A stretch of DNA of 32,987 nt from Candidatus Bathyarchaeota archaeon (GTDB taxonomy: Archaea > Thermoproteota > Bathyarchaeia > TCS64). Below are positions 25,866 through 32,987 of this stretch, piece by piece (position 1 is the first letter of the stretch; each line of letters starts with the position of its first letter). The DNA lies in the NCBI GenBank assembly GCA_017883585.1, contig JADGNG010000012.1, positions 1 to 32,987 on the forward strand, read 5' to 3'. The notes under the pieces are model-generated. The model ran no database searches and had not been told where the DNA came from. It saw only the letters and a program-made list of their open reading frames with translations. A program made the translations under genes and the position numbers.

Positions 25866-27122
25866 CTACTTGATGAGGGTGCCTAGGACGTCGAACTGGG
25901 CATCACGGGGCTCGCCGAGGAGTTCCACTCTCTTGGCGAGTTTCTTATCCTTCTTGACCACCTCAGCCAAGCTCTCACTGATCCAGATGTGCTCAAGCTC
26001 CTGAGTGTTCTTTATAACCATCATCCTAACCCTTGACCGGTCCACGGGACCTATGACACGTAGGGCGGTGTCGATGGCGTCCCTGTCGTTGGGTAGCCAT
26101 ATTGGCACCTTCCCCGTGGCGCATGTGCCCTGAGTAAGGCAGTTCACATAGGTGGAGGGGTAGTCGATCTTGTCGAAGACACGGCGCGTGATGAGGTCGG
26201 CTAAGCCGATTCCGATAGCGTTGCCGTGCGTCTCCTCGGAGAGGTCGAGGACCACGATCTTGTCTATCTTCGCCGCGTCGGTGTCCGACTCGCCCGGCAT
26301 CCAGAAGCGCCCAGTCACGTTCGTGTCCATACCTACGCCGCTGATATTCTTCCCGATCTCCTCGACGACGAGCACGTCGAGCTCCTTGAATGGGAGTCGG
26401 GCTAAGAGACCCTTCGCCTCCTTTAGGAGCTTCAACTCGGCTGCCTCGAATTCGTTTGGTTCGAGTGCGACGACCTTCACGGTCTCGTGGCGGGCGTTCT
26501 CAAGGAGGGCTAGACCCATGAGTATTGGCGCCTTCTCCATGATGAGGCGCGCAGCAGCGGGTAGGAGCGTATGATAGCCCTCGTAGAGGTTGTGGTGGAT
26601 CATCTCGGCCCCCTTCTGCTTCCCGAGGCCGATGGCCATCATCTTCATGAGGCCACTCTCGATCTCCCCCTTGAAGTCGGTGTGCGGTTTGATCCTGCCG
26701 ACGACTATTATACCGTCGGCCCTGATGGCGTTCCTGTCGACGTAGACGGGCGTTCCCCCGATCTCCCCGATCTTGTCGACCTCCATGCTGCTGATTATGG
26801 GGGCGCAGACACTCTCTTCGGTGATTCCAAGGCTTCTGAGGGTCTCGACCTGCCCATGTGGCGTGGCTCCGCCATGGCTCCCCATCGCGGGGATAAGGAA
26901 CGGCTCACCACCTGCAGCCTTCACCTCCTCGACGACGGTCCGCAGAATCTCGGGGATGTTAGCGATGCCGCGGCTACCCGCCGTGATCGCTATCCTTTGC
27001 CCCTTCCTGACCTTCTTCGCAAGCCCCTTCGAGTTGAGCTGGCGCCTGATCTCGGTTACAAAATCATCTAGGCAGGGCTGATCGATAACCTGCCTCGCCT
27101 CGACCATCTTGGGGAAGCTCAT
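25866..27122 (-). CDS. LarA/DUF2088-like protein (lactate racemase domain family)
   Basis: From MSFPKMVEARQV at 27122; RIAITAGSRGIANIPEIL, FLIPAMGSHGGATPHGQ, IIVVGRIKPHTDFKGEIESGLMKMMAIGLGKQKGAEMIHH. Confidence 0.75.
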   Translation of the reverse strand: MSFPKMVEARQVIDQPCLDDFVTEIRRQLNSKGLAKKVRKGQRIAITAGSRGIANIPEILRTVVEEVKAAGGEPFLIPAMGSHGGATPHGQVETLRSLGITEESVCAPIISSMEVDKIGEIGGTPVYVDRNAIRADGIIVVGRIKPHTDFKGEIESGLMKMMAIGLGKQKGAEMIHHNLYEGYHTLLPAAARLIMEKAPILMGLALLENARHETVKVVALEPNEFEAAELKLLKEAKGLLARLPFKELDVLVVEEIGKNISGVGMDTNVTGRFWMPGESDTDAAKIDKIVVLDLSEETHGNAIGIGLADLITRRVFDKIDYPSTYVNCLTQGTCATGKVPIWLPNDRDAIDTALRVIGPVDRSRVRMMVIKNTQELEHIWISESLAEVVKKDKKLAKRVELLGEPRDAQFDVLGTLIK

Positions 27123-27147
27123 TGACGATCGGTAGGTGGCGCTGGGA

Positions 27148-28194
27148 TTAAGCAGTTTTCTTCCTGAGGCGGACATCAGCCATCTGGGCGGCCGTCTTTA
27201 TAGCGTCGATTAGGCTCTGGGGGTTCGCGGTGCCTTCGCGTCGGCCCGCCTTACCGTAGGCGGTTCCGTGGTCGACACTCGTCCGCACGAAGGGGAGGCC
27301 GACGGTCATGTTTACTCCGCTGACATCCTCCCACTTTCCAGTCGCCTCATCGAACCTGAAGCCTTGGAGCTTGACTGGGATGTGCCCTTGGTCGTGGTAC
27401 ATGGCGACTACGACGTCGTAAATGCCGCCGACAGCTTTCGAGAAGACGGTATCCGGCGGCACGGGGCCTTCGACGATCATACCCGCCTTCCTTGCCTCGT
27501 CTATCGCCGGCGCAATGACCTCTATCTCCTCCCTCCCGAAGAGCCCGCCCTCCCCCGAATGGGGATTGAGCCCCGAGACTCCTATCCTTGGTCTGTCGAA
27601 TCCGAGGCTCCTGGTCGCCTCGTGGGCGACCCTGATCTTCTTGAAGACCCGGTCCTTGGTTATGAGGTCAGGGACCTCCCGGAGGCTGACGTGTGTGGTT
27701 ATGTGGACGACCCTGAGATTCCCCGCAATGAGCATCATTGCGTAGTCTTGTGTGTGGGCGAGTTCGGCGAGGAGCTCTGTGTGCCCCGGATATTTGTACC
27801 CCGCCATGTGCATCGCTTCCTTATTCAGCGGCGCAGTGACCATGCCGTCGACCTCGTCCCTCATCGCCATCTCCGCCGCCTTTAAGACGAACTCGACGGA
27901 TGCCTTCCCAGCCATCGACTGGGGCCTTCCCATGATAAGGGAGGAGGTGTCGACGTTGTCGAGGCTGATCATGTCGATTGTGCCACGTCTGTATAGCCCA
28001 TCTGTAGGGAAGTCGACCTTCTTAACTGCGAGGTTGAGCCCCGCGACCTCAAGCCCCATGTTCATAGCGTCGGCGTCCCCGATTACGAGGGGGCGGCAGA
28101 CGCCGTAGACCTCGTCCGTGTTGAGGGCCTTTGCTATGATCTCTGGCCCTATCCCGGCTACGTCACCCATCGTGATCGCAAGTAGTGGTCTCAT
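27148..28194 (-). CDS. PdxA-family dehydrogenase (PdxA2-like, 4-phospho-tetronate dehydrogenase candidate)
   Basis: From MRPLLAITMGDVAGIGPEIIAKAL; KEAMHMAGYKYPGHTELLAEL, GVSGLNPHSGEGGLFGREE, MYHDQGHIPVKLQGF. The upstream extension in the ORF track overlaps the kinase gene and is rejected. Confidence 0.92.
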   Translation of the reverse strand: MRPLLAITMGDVAGIGPEIIAKALNTDEVYGVCRPLVIGDADAMNMGLEVAGLNLAVKKVDFPTDGLYRRGTIDMISLDNVDTSSLIMGRPQSMAGKASVEFVLKAAEMAMRDEVDGMVTAPLNKEAMHMAGYKYPGHTELLAELAHTQDYAMMLIAGNLRVVHITTHVSLREVPDLITKDRVFKKIRVAHEATRSLGFDRPRIGVSGLNPHSGEGGLFGREEIEVIAPAIDEARKAGMIVEGPVPPDTVFSKAVGGIYDVVVAMYHDQGHIPVKLQGFRFDEATGKWEDVSGVNMTVGLPFVRTSVDHGTAYGKAGRREGTANPQSLIDAIKTAAQMADVRLRKKTA

Positions 28195-29441
28195 TTCGAC
28201 GTCAACCTCCTGAGCCTCTGTGTCGCATGGACGAGGCTGTCCTCGACGCCAAACCCACCCGCTTTCGTTACGGCAAGCATCCCGTTGCTTAGCCTGACGA
28301 GTGGTATTCCCGGCTCGATCTCTTCCATGATCGAGACCCTGTCGGCTTGGAGCTTCTGGCACACCATCAGGCTGGTGGCTCCTCCGGTAAGTATGAGTCC
28401 AAGGACCTCCGCCTCGTTGAGTACAGCGGATGTAACCTCACCTATTGCCTCTTCGATGAAAAGCTTCGCCTCGTTTTCCTTTATTCCGTGTCCGAGGGCG
28501 TGTGAGATGAACTCGTCGGCGGAGCCCTCCTTGGGAGCGGAGGTGATCGAGACATCCACTCCCACCTTAAGGGCGGCGACCACCTCCCCCACGCACCGCC
28601 TCACCTCAAACTTCGCTACGGGCCCACCGTCTATCAGCTTCAGAATCCCTATCTCGATCTCCCTGAAGCCGAGACGATCATGTAGTTTGTGCACCTGAAT
28701 CCGGCTGAGGTGCCTCGTGCTCCCGCAGACTGAGAGGACGGGCTTCGGAGCTCTCATGCCGAAGCCGATGGGTATCTCGCTCGCGAAACCCGCTGAGCCG
28801 ACGAAGACCTTCGTTTCCCCAGCGGCGCGTGATATGTCAATGAGGTGCTTCTCGCTGAGGACATCGAAGACGATTATCTCGACACGACTCTTCTTTAGCT
28901 CCTCAACGGCTGACTTGATCGATTCTACACCCCCATTAACCTTCTCGAAGTCTACGATACCGACTATGCGCTTGCTCTGCACCCCGATGATGGCCTCTAT
29001 CTCGGGAGTCTTCGCTCCAAGCTCGTTGACGTACTCAGTCTTGTCTATAGGGGTATTGTCGACGAGCTGCCTTCCGGCGAGTGTCGTCCTCCCGTAGGTC
29101 GGGTATGCGGGGGCGAAAAATGCGAGCTTCGCACTCGATGCCTCCATCACGGCGTCCAGCTCGGAGCCTATATTGCCTCGGAGGGTCGAGTCGACCTTCT
29201 TGTATATTCTTTCAGCGCCGAAACTGATCAGCTTCTCGGTGGCGCGGTAGACACGCCAAAAGGCGTCATCTGGCTTCAACCCCCTGCTCTCGGTGTCCAT
29301 CACGACCACGTCTACACCCCCGAGCTTCGAGGAGCCCTTCAACTCACCTATAATAACCTCAACGGAGAACCCCCAATTCCTGAACTGGACGCCCGTGTCG
29401 AACGCGCCGGTCAGATCGTCGGCGAGGACACCTACCTTCAA
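28191..29441 (-). CDS. DUF1537 four-carbon acid sugar kinase family protein
   Basis: 416 aa; MKVGVLADDLTGAFDTGVQF, KKVDSTLRGNIGSELDAVM, APAYPTYGRTTLAGRQLV, LILTGGATSLMVC; ATGA overlap with the pdxA-like gene. Confidence 0.92.
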   Translation of the reverse strand: MKVGVLADDLTGAFDTGVQFRNWGFSVEVIIGELKGSSKLGGVDVVVMDTESRGLKPDDAFWRVYRATEKLISFGAERIYKKVDSTLRGNIGSELDAVMEASSAKLAFFAPAYPTYGRTTLAGRQLVDNTPIDKTEYVNELGAKTPEIEAIIGVQSKRIVGIVDFEKVNGGVESIKSAVEELKKSRVEIIVFDVLSEKHLIDISRAAGETKVFVGSAGFASEIPIGFGMRAPKPVLSVCGSTRHLSRIQVHKLHDRLGFREIEIGILKLIDGGPVAKFEVRRCVGEVVAALKVGVDVSITSAPKEGSADEFISHALGHGIKENEAKLFIEEAIGEVTSAVLNEAEVLGLILTGGATSLMVCQKLQADRVSIMEEIEPGIPLVRLSNGMLAVTKAGGFGVEDSLVHATQRLRRLTSK

Positions 29442-29544
29442 AATTATCCCCGGAGTAATCTGGGGCGACGGCTAGAAAATACCTTCCATGGGCGAATTGG
29501 CCGCGACCGTAAATGCCTTTAGCCTGACAAGGCGGTGAACAAAC

Positions 29545-29934
29545 ATGGCTCAGGGATTCAACGTCAAGATAGTCGACGACTGGGTGAAGTTCTGGAACAC
29601 TTACGATCTAAACCAGGTTGAGAAGTTATTCCTGAAGGACGGTAGGGTCACCTACTTCTCCTCCGAGAGGCAAGGTGTCATCAAGGGCTATGAGGCGCTC
29701 GTGAAGCATCATGAGGGCTTTGGCTTCGTGAAAGGTGGGAAGACTCAGCCCAATAAATTGTGGCTAGAGGGGATGGATGTGGAGGACTTCGGGGACTCGG
29801 CCATTGTTTGCGCCGTCTGGTTCTTTAAACGCCCGAGCTCTGAGACGCCGCAGAAGGGCCCCGTCACTATTGTCTACCAGAGAATGCCAGGGGGCTGGCT
29901 TATAGCTCACGCCAATTTCGGGAACTACAAGTGA
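29545..29934 (+). CDS. SnoaL/NTF2-like protein
   Basis: 129 aa; VDDWVKFWNTYDLNQVEKLFLKDGRVTYFSSERQGVIKGYEALVKHHEGF...WLIAHANFGNYK. Confidence 0.75.
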   Translation: MAQGFNVKIVDDWVKFWNTYDLNQVEKLFLKDGRVTYFSSERQGVIKGYEALVKHHEGFGFVKGGKTQPNKLWLEGMDVEDFGDSAIVCAVWFFKRPSSETPQKGPVTIVYQRMPGGWLIAHANFGNYK

Positions 29935-29970
29935 CCCTCGTCCTCACAACTTGAGAGATATCTTTTTCCG

Positions 29971-31554
29971 GTGGCTGAACGGCTCAGAATGAGGCTTGCC
30001 AGCATGGGTTCTGACGTCCACTCCGAAAACGGATCACGCTGGTCCATGAAGAGGATCAGCCTCTATATTGGTCCTCTCCTGTTCATCGCGTGTCTTCTGA
30101 TTCCGAATGACCCGAACATGATCGAGGCAGCTAAGGCCGCGGGCATAACGCTCGCTGACGGACCCAAGTACGGCCTTGGGGTCCTGCTCTGGACCGCGAC
30201 GTGGTGGGTCTTCGAGACTACGAGCCTCGGCCTCGCAGCGCTTGTGCCGCCAATTCTCTTCAGCCTCGTGGGGCTGTTAGTCTGGAAGGACGCGCTCGCA
30301 CCTTTCATGGATCCACTAATCTGGGTCATCCTCGTTGGCTTCATCTTCGCGAAGTCGTTCCAGGTCTGGGGCCTCGACAAGAGGGTAGCACTCACACTCG
30401 CGAGTGTTAGCAAGACGAGAAACCCGGCGCTCGCCGCCTTCTTCGTAGCATGCCTCCCAGTCTTCCTTCTAACAGTGACGGGCTCGATGACAGCTGCTAC
30501 GAGCATCGTCTACGGGTTCGTCATCGCTTTCCTGCTCCGCCAAGGATTCAAACAGGGGAGCAGGTATGGCTCCGCAACGATGCTCGCTCTCGGGCAGGCC
30601 GCCACTGCGGGCAGCCTACTGTTCCTGACTAGCACGACGACCAACCTCATAGGTAAAAACACTGTATTCACCGCTACAGGTGGTGCAGTCAACATCACCT
30701 TCGTCGACTGGTTCTTCATCGGTACCGTGCACGCCTTCATCGGCCTCTTCCTGACGTGGTTTGTTGTCTATAGGGTCATCAAACCGGAGGTGAAGGAGCT
30801 GCCTTTCGATCCCTCGATGCTGAAAAAGGAGTTGGAGGACCTCGGCCCCATCACGAGGGGGGAGAAGATGACTATCGGCATACTCGTCTTCACGCTCCTC
30901 CTCTGGCTAATCCCGGGGATGGTGGCGAACTTCGCCGTCGACAACGCAGGGCTTCAACCGCTGAGCGCCCTGCTGGCGAAGGTCCTCCCGGAGGCGGCTC
31001 CGGCAGCTATCGCTCTGCTTCTCTTCCCGCTTCTCAAGGCGGGTGACAGGCCCCTCCTCAAGTGGGACGAGATGCTCAGGGAGTCCATCAACTGGGACAT
31101 AGTCTTCCTGGTCGGCGGCGGCATTACCCTGGGTCTGGGCCTGATGAAGAGTGGCTTCAGCAACTGGATCGGTATACTCTTTAGGGGCTTCATGGGTCCC
31201 GCGCCGAACGAGTTCGTCATCTTCGGGGCGTGCTGTCTCATCGGGTTCCTGCTGAGTTACCCTGCTTCGAACACGGGCGCGGCTTCGGTTGCGTGCCCGC
31301 TGGCAGTCAGCCTCTCTTTAGCGGCTGGGATCAACCCCATTGCCCCTGTGCTGGGGGCAGCCATCGCTACCACTATTCCAAGCACACTTCCGAGTACGAC
31401 CCCCGCCATGGCAATAGCTTACAGCTCCGGCTACGTCAGGATGAAGGACATGATCAAGGTCGGGATGATAGCGGATGTCATCCGCTTTATTCTTCTGATC
31501 CTGATTGGTCTACCTCTCATAAAGTGGTTCCTGGCGATGAGGGGCTTCATATAA
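29971..31554 (+). CDS. SLC13/DASS family permease (organic anion transporter)
   Basis: 527 aa polytopic; LIWVILVGFIFAKSFQVWGLDKR, STTTNLIGKN, LVGGGITLGLGLMKSG, SYPASNTGAASVACPLAVSL, IATTIPSTLPSTTPAMAIAYSSGY. Confidence 0.88.
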   Translation: MAERLRMRLASMGSDVHSENGSRWSMKRISLYIGPLLFIACLLIPNDPNMIEAAKAAGITLADGPKYGLGVLLWTATWWVFETTSLGLAALVPPILFSLVGLLVWKDALAPFMDPLIWVILVGFIFAKSFQVWGLDKRVALTLASVSKTRNPALAAFFVACLPVFLLTVTGSMTAATSIVYGFVIAFLLRQGFKQGSRYGSATMLALGQAATAGSLLFLTSTTTNLIGKNTVFTATGGAVNITFVDWFFIGTVHAFIGLFLTWFVVYRVIKPEVKELPFDPSMLKKELEDLGPITRGEKMTIGILVFTLLLWLIPGMVANFAVDNAGLQPLSALLAKVLPEAAPAAIALLLFPLLKAGDRPLLKWDEMLRESINWDIVFLVGGGITLGLGLMKSGFSNWIGILFRGFMGPAPNEFVIFGACCLIGFLLSYPASNTGAASVACPLAVSLSLAAGINPIAPVLGAAIATTIPSTLPSTTPAMAIAYSSGYVRMKDMIKVGMIADVIRFILLILIGLPLIKWFLAMRGFI

Positions 31555-31615
31555 CCCGGTACCCAACAAGTTTAATTCCCCAGACGTTTCGGTTTAGAGA
31601 GTTCCAGAGGACCTT

Positions 31616-32095
31616 GTGATGTCGGAACAACGGCTCAACACGGTAACCGTTGCTGGCACATTCGACTCCATGCACAAGGGCCACTGGCTGCTTCTCGACG
31701 AGGCCTTCAACGTTTCAGACAGGGTTGTAATCGGGATAACAACGGACCGCTTCGCAGCAGCAATGAAGAAGCCACATGATATAGACCCCTATGACGTCCG
31801 CCTTGGGGATGTCAAAAAGTACCTACAGAAGAAAGGGCTTCTCAGGAGGGCCACCATCTTCCCCCTCGACGACCCCTTCGGCCCTTCAACTGATGATGGT
31901 GGCATAGAGGGGATACTAGTCAGCGAGGAAACGGAAGCGAGGGCGGAGGAAATCAACCAGATAAGGGTTAAGAAGGGGGAGAAGCCGCTTCTCATTTTCG
32001 TCATGAAGATGGTACTCGCCGATGACGGGAAGCCCATAAGCAGTACACGGGTGCGGCGCCAAGAAGTCGATAGGTACGGCCGTCTCATCGGCTGA
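31616..32095 (+). CDS. coaD: Phosphopantetheine adenylyltransferase, archaeal type
   Basis: 159 aa; VTVAGTFDSMHKGHWLLLDEAF (HxGH nucleotidyltransferase), GITTDRFAA, ILVSEETEARAEEIN, GKPISSTRVRR. Confidence 0.93.
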   Translation: MMSEQRLNTVTVAGTFDSMHKGHWLLLDEAFNVSDRVVIGITTDRFAAAMKKPHDIDPYDVRLGDVKKYLQKKGLLRRATIFPLDDPFGPSTDDGGIEGILVSEETEARAEEINQIRVKKGEKPLLIFVMKMVLADDGKPISSTRVRRQEVDRYGRLIG

Positions 32096-32330
32096 GCCTA
32101 AAATAGTCAACACGCCAGATTCTAAAGCTCAGAGATCCGGACATTACCGACCCGGTCAGCCCCAGGACCTCCTTAGAGGGGTACACCTGGATCATGGCGT
32201 TCTATCCGCTCGGGAGCTGGCGCCTCAGCCAGTAGCCCCCGTTCATTACCTGGATCCCACCCTCTACCACCCAGCGCTGGAGGGCGTCGCTGCCAAGCGG
32301 CTCAGCGTGCTGACCACTCTTCTGTAAAGC

Positions 32331-32644
32331 CTGGTTGGCCTCCTGTAGAAATTTATCCTCACCCTGTAAACCCTGAGGGGTAGTCGAAGGGATAGTCGAA
32401 GGGCTGGCTGGTTGGCTGGTCGATGCATTTTAGCTGGCCCAGCCCCCTATAGCAGGGGACTCCAGGGGCTGCTCCGAAGCCCCTGGACCCTCTCGACTAC
32501 CTCGACCCTCGACTCAGCCTTCGACTCAACCCCGGCTCCAGCTATCCAACTGGGTATCTATACATCAGTGAAACCGAAGGCTCCGAGCTTCTCGTATTCA
32601 GCAGAGCCGTTTCTCATCTGAGATAACATCCCACCAAGCGCGCG
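32331..32644. repeat. Tandem repeat unit A (~314 bp)
   Basis: Starts CTGGTTGGCCTCCTGTAGAAATTTATCCTCACCCTGTAAA; central GATGCATTTTAGCTGGCCCAGCCCCCTATAGCAGGGGACTCCAGGGGCT; right CCAACTGGGTATCTATACATCAGTG...CATCCCACCAAG; all three blocks recur in unit B. Confidence 0.9.
32461..32487. other. 10-bp perfect hairpin TCCAGGGGCT-GCTCCGA-AGCCCCTGGA inside repeat unit A
   Basis: Exact inverted repeat read from sequence; the 3' arm is absent in unit B. Confidence 0.85.
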
Positions 32645-32987
32645 CTGGTTGGCCTACTGTAAAAAATTATCCTCACCCTGTAAAGCTGGTAGGCTGGGCT
32701 GGCTAGCTGGCATAGCTGGCTGGCTGGCTGGCATAGCTGGCTGGCAGAGCTGGCTGAGCTGATGCATATTTGCTGGCCCAGCCTCCTATAGCAGGGGAGT
32801 CCAGGGGCTTCCTCAGCTATACCGGCAGCTTCAGCTTTCAGCTCAGCCTTCAGCCCAGCTCCACCTCCAGCTTCAGCTCCAGCTACCCAACTGGGTATCT
32901 GTACATCAGTGTAATCGAGGGACCTGAGCTCCTCGATTTTAGCGGAGCTGTTTCTCATCTGGGTGAGCATCCCGCCAAGGGACTGAG
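32645..32987. repeat. Tandem repeat unit B (>=343 bp, reaches window edge)
   Basis: CTGGTTGGCCTACTGTAAAAAATTATCCTCACCCTGTAAA; GATGCATATTTGCTGGCCCAGCCTCCTATAGCAGGGGAGTCCAGGGGCT; CCAACTGGGTATCTGTACATCAGTG...CATCCCGCCAAG. Confidence 0.9.

Larger units (their letters stand above)
32202..32987 (-). pseudogene. Degenerate coding region with two tandem repeat units, open at the window edge
   Basis: Minus-strand fragments: MLTQMRNSSAKIEELRSLDYTDVQIPSWVAG..APGLPCYRRLGQ (unit B), MLSQMRNGSAEYEKLGAFGFTDV*IPSWIAG..APGVPCYRGLGQ (unit A), ALQGEDNFLQ*ANQ / GLQGEDKFLQEANQALQKSGQHAEPLGSDALQRWVVEGGIQVMNGGYWLRRQLPSG*. Frame changes in the low-complexity linkers. Confidence 0.55.

Noticed and set aside
27148-28362. 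404-aa version of the PdxA-like protein
   Set aside because: The first ~56 residues are out-of-frame translation of the DUF1537 kinase gene; the start at 28194 forms an ATGA overlap.
32331-32987. CRISPR array or insertion sequence at the right edge
   Set aside because: Repeat units are ~314 bp with internal coding-derived blocks; no short repeat-spacer periodicity, no transposase and no terminal inverted repeats with target duplications.

Overview
This appears to be a 33 kb stretch of a moderately GC-rich archaeal chromosome. The archaeal signs are Cbf5-type pseudouridine synthase, archaeal PPAT, class III RNR with a glutaredoxin-like partner, GTG/TTG starts and A/T-rich promoters. Lineage is not resolved; an uncultured Thermoproteota- or Asgard-like archaeon is a guess. 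Most of the window is ordinary, tightly packed genes, with these main islands: (i) a truncated exosortase/archaeosortase-like CDS running off the left edge and missing from the supplied ORF track; (ii) an amidase with a tiny AtzG/GatC-like partner; (iii) nrdD plus a glutaredoxin-like gene, divergent from a CARF-wHTH regulator; (iv) two copies of an [AsnC/Lrp-A, AsnC/Lrp-B, Amt] cassette without glnK, separated by an ABC exporter, a zinc ribbon, a CRM-domain gene and tRNA-Gln(UUG); (v) a molybdopterin oxidoreductase, ferredoxin and rubrerythrin redox cluster, followed by a lysA pseudogene with an internal deletion; (vi) a probable acid-sugar (tetronate-type) catabolic cluster: LarA/DUF2088-like, PdxA-like, DUF1537 kinase, SnoaL-like and SLC13 transporter; (vii) at the right edge, two tandem ~314 bp degenerate coding-derived repeats whose two low-complexity arms are mutually complementary and have changed sequence together between the units. 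This last item is the oddest structure in the window. No CRISPR array, transposase or rRNA was seen. Family assignments come from motif recognition by eye; no database search was run.
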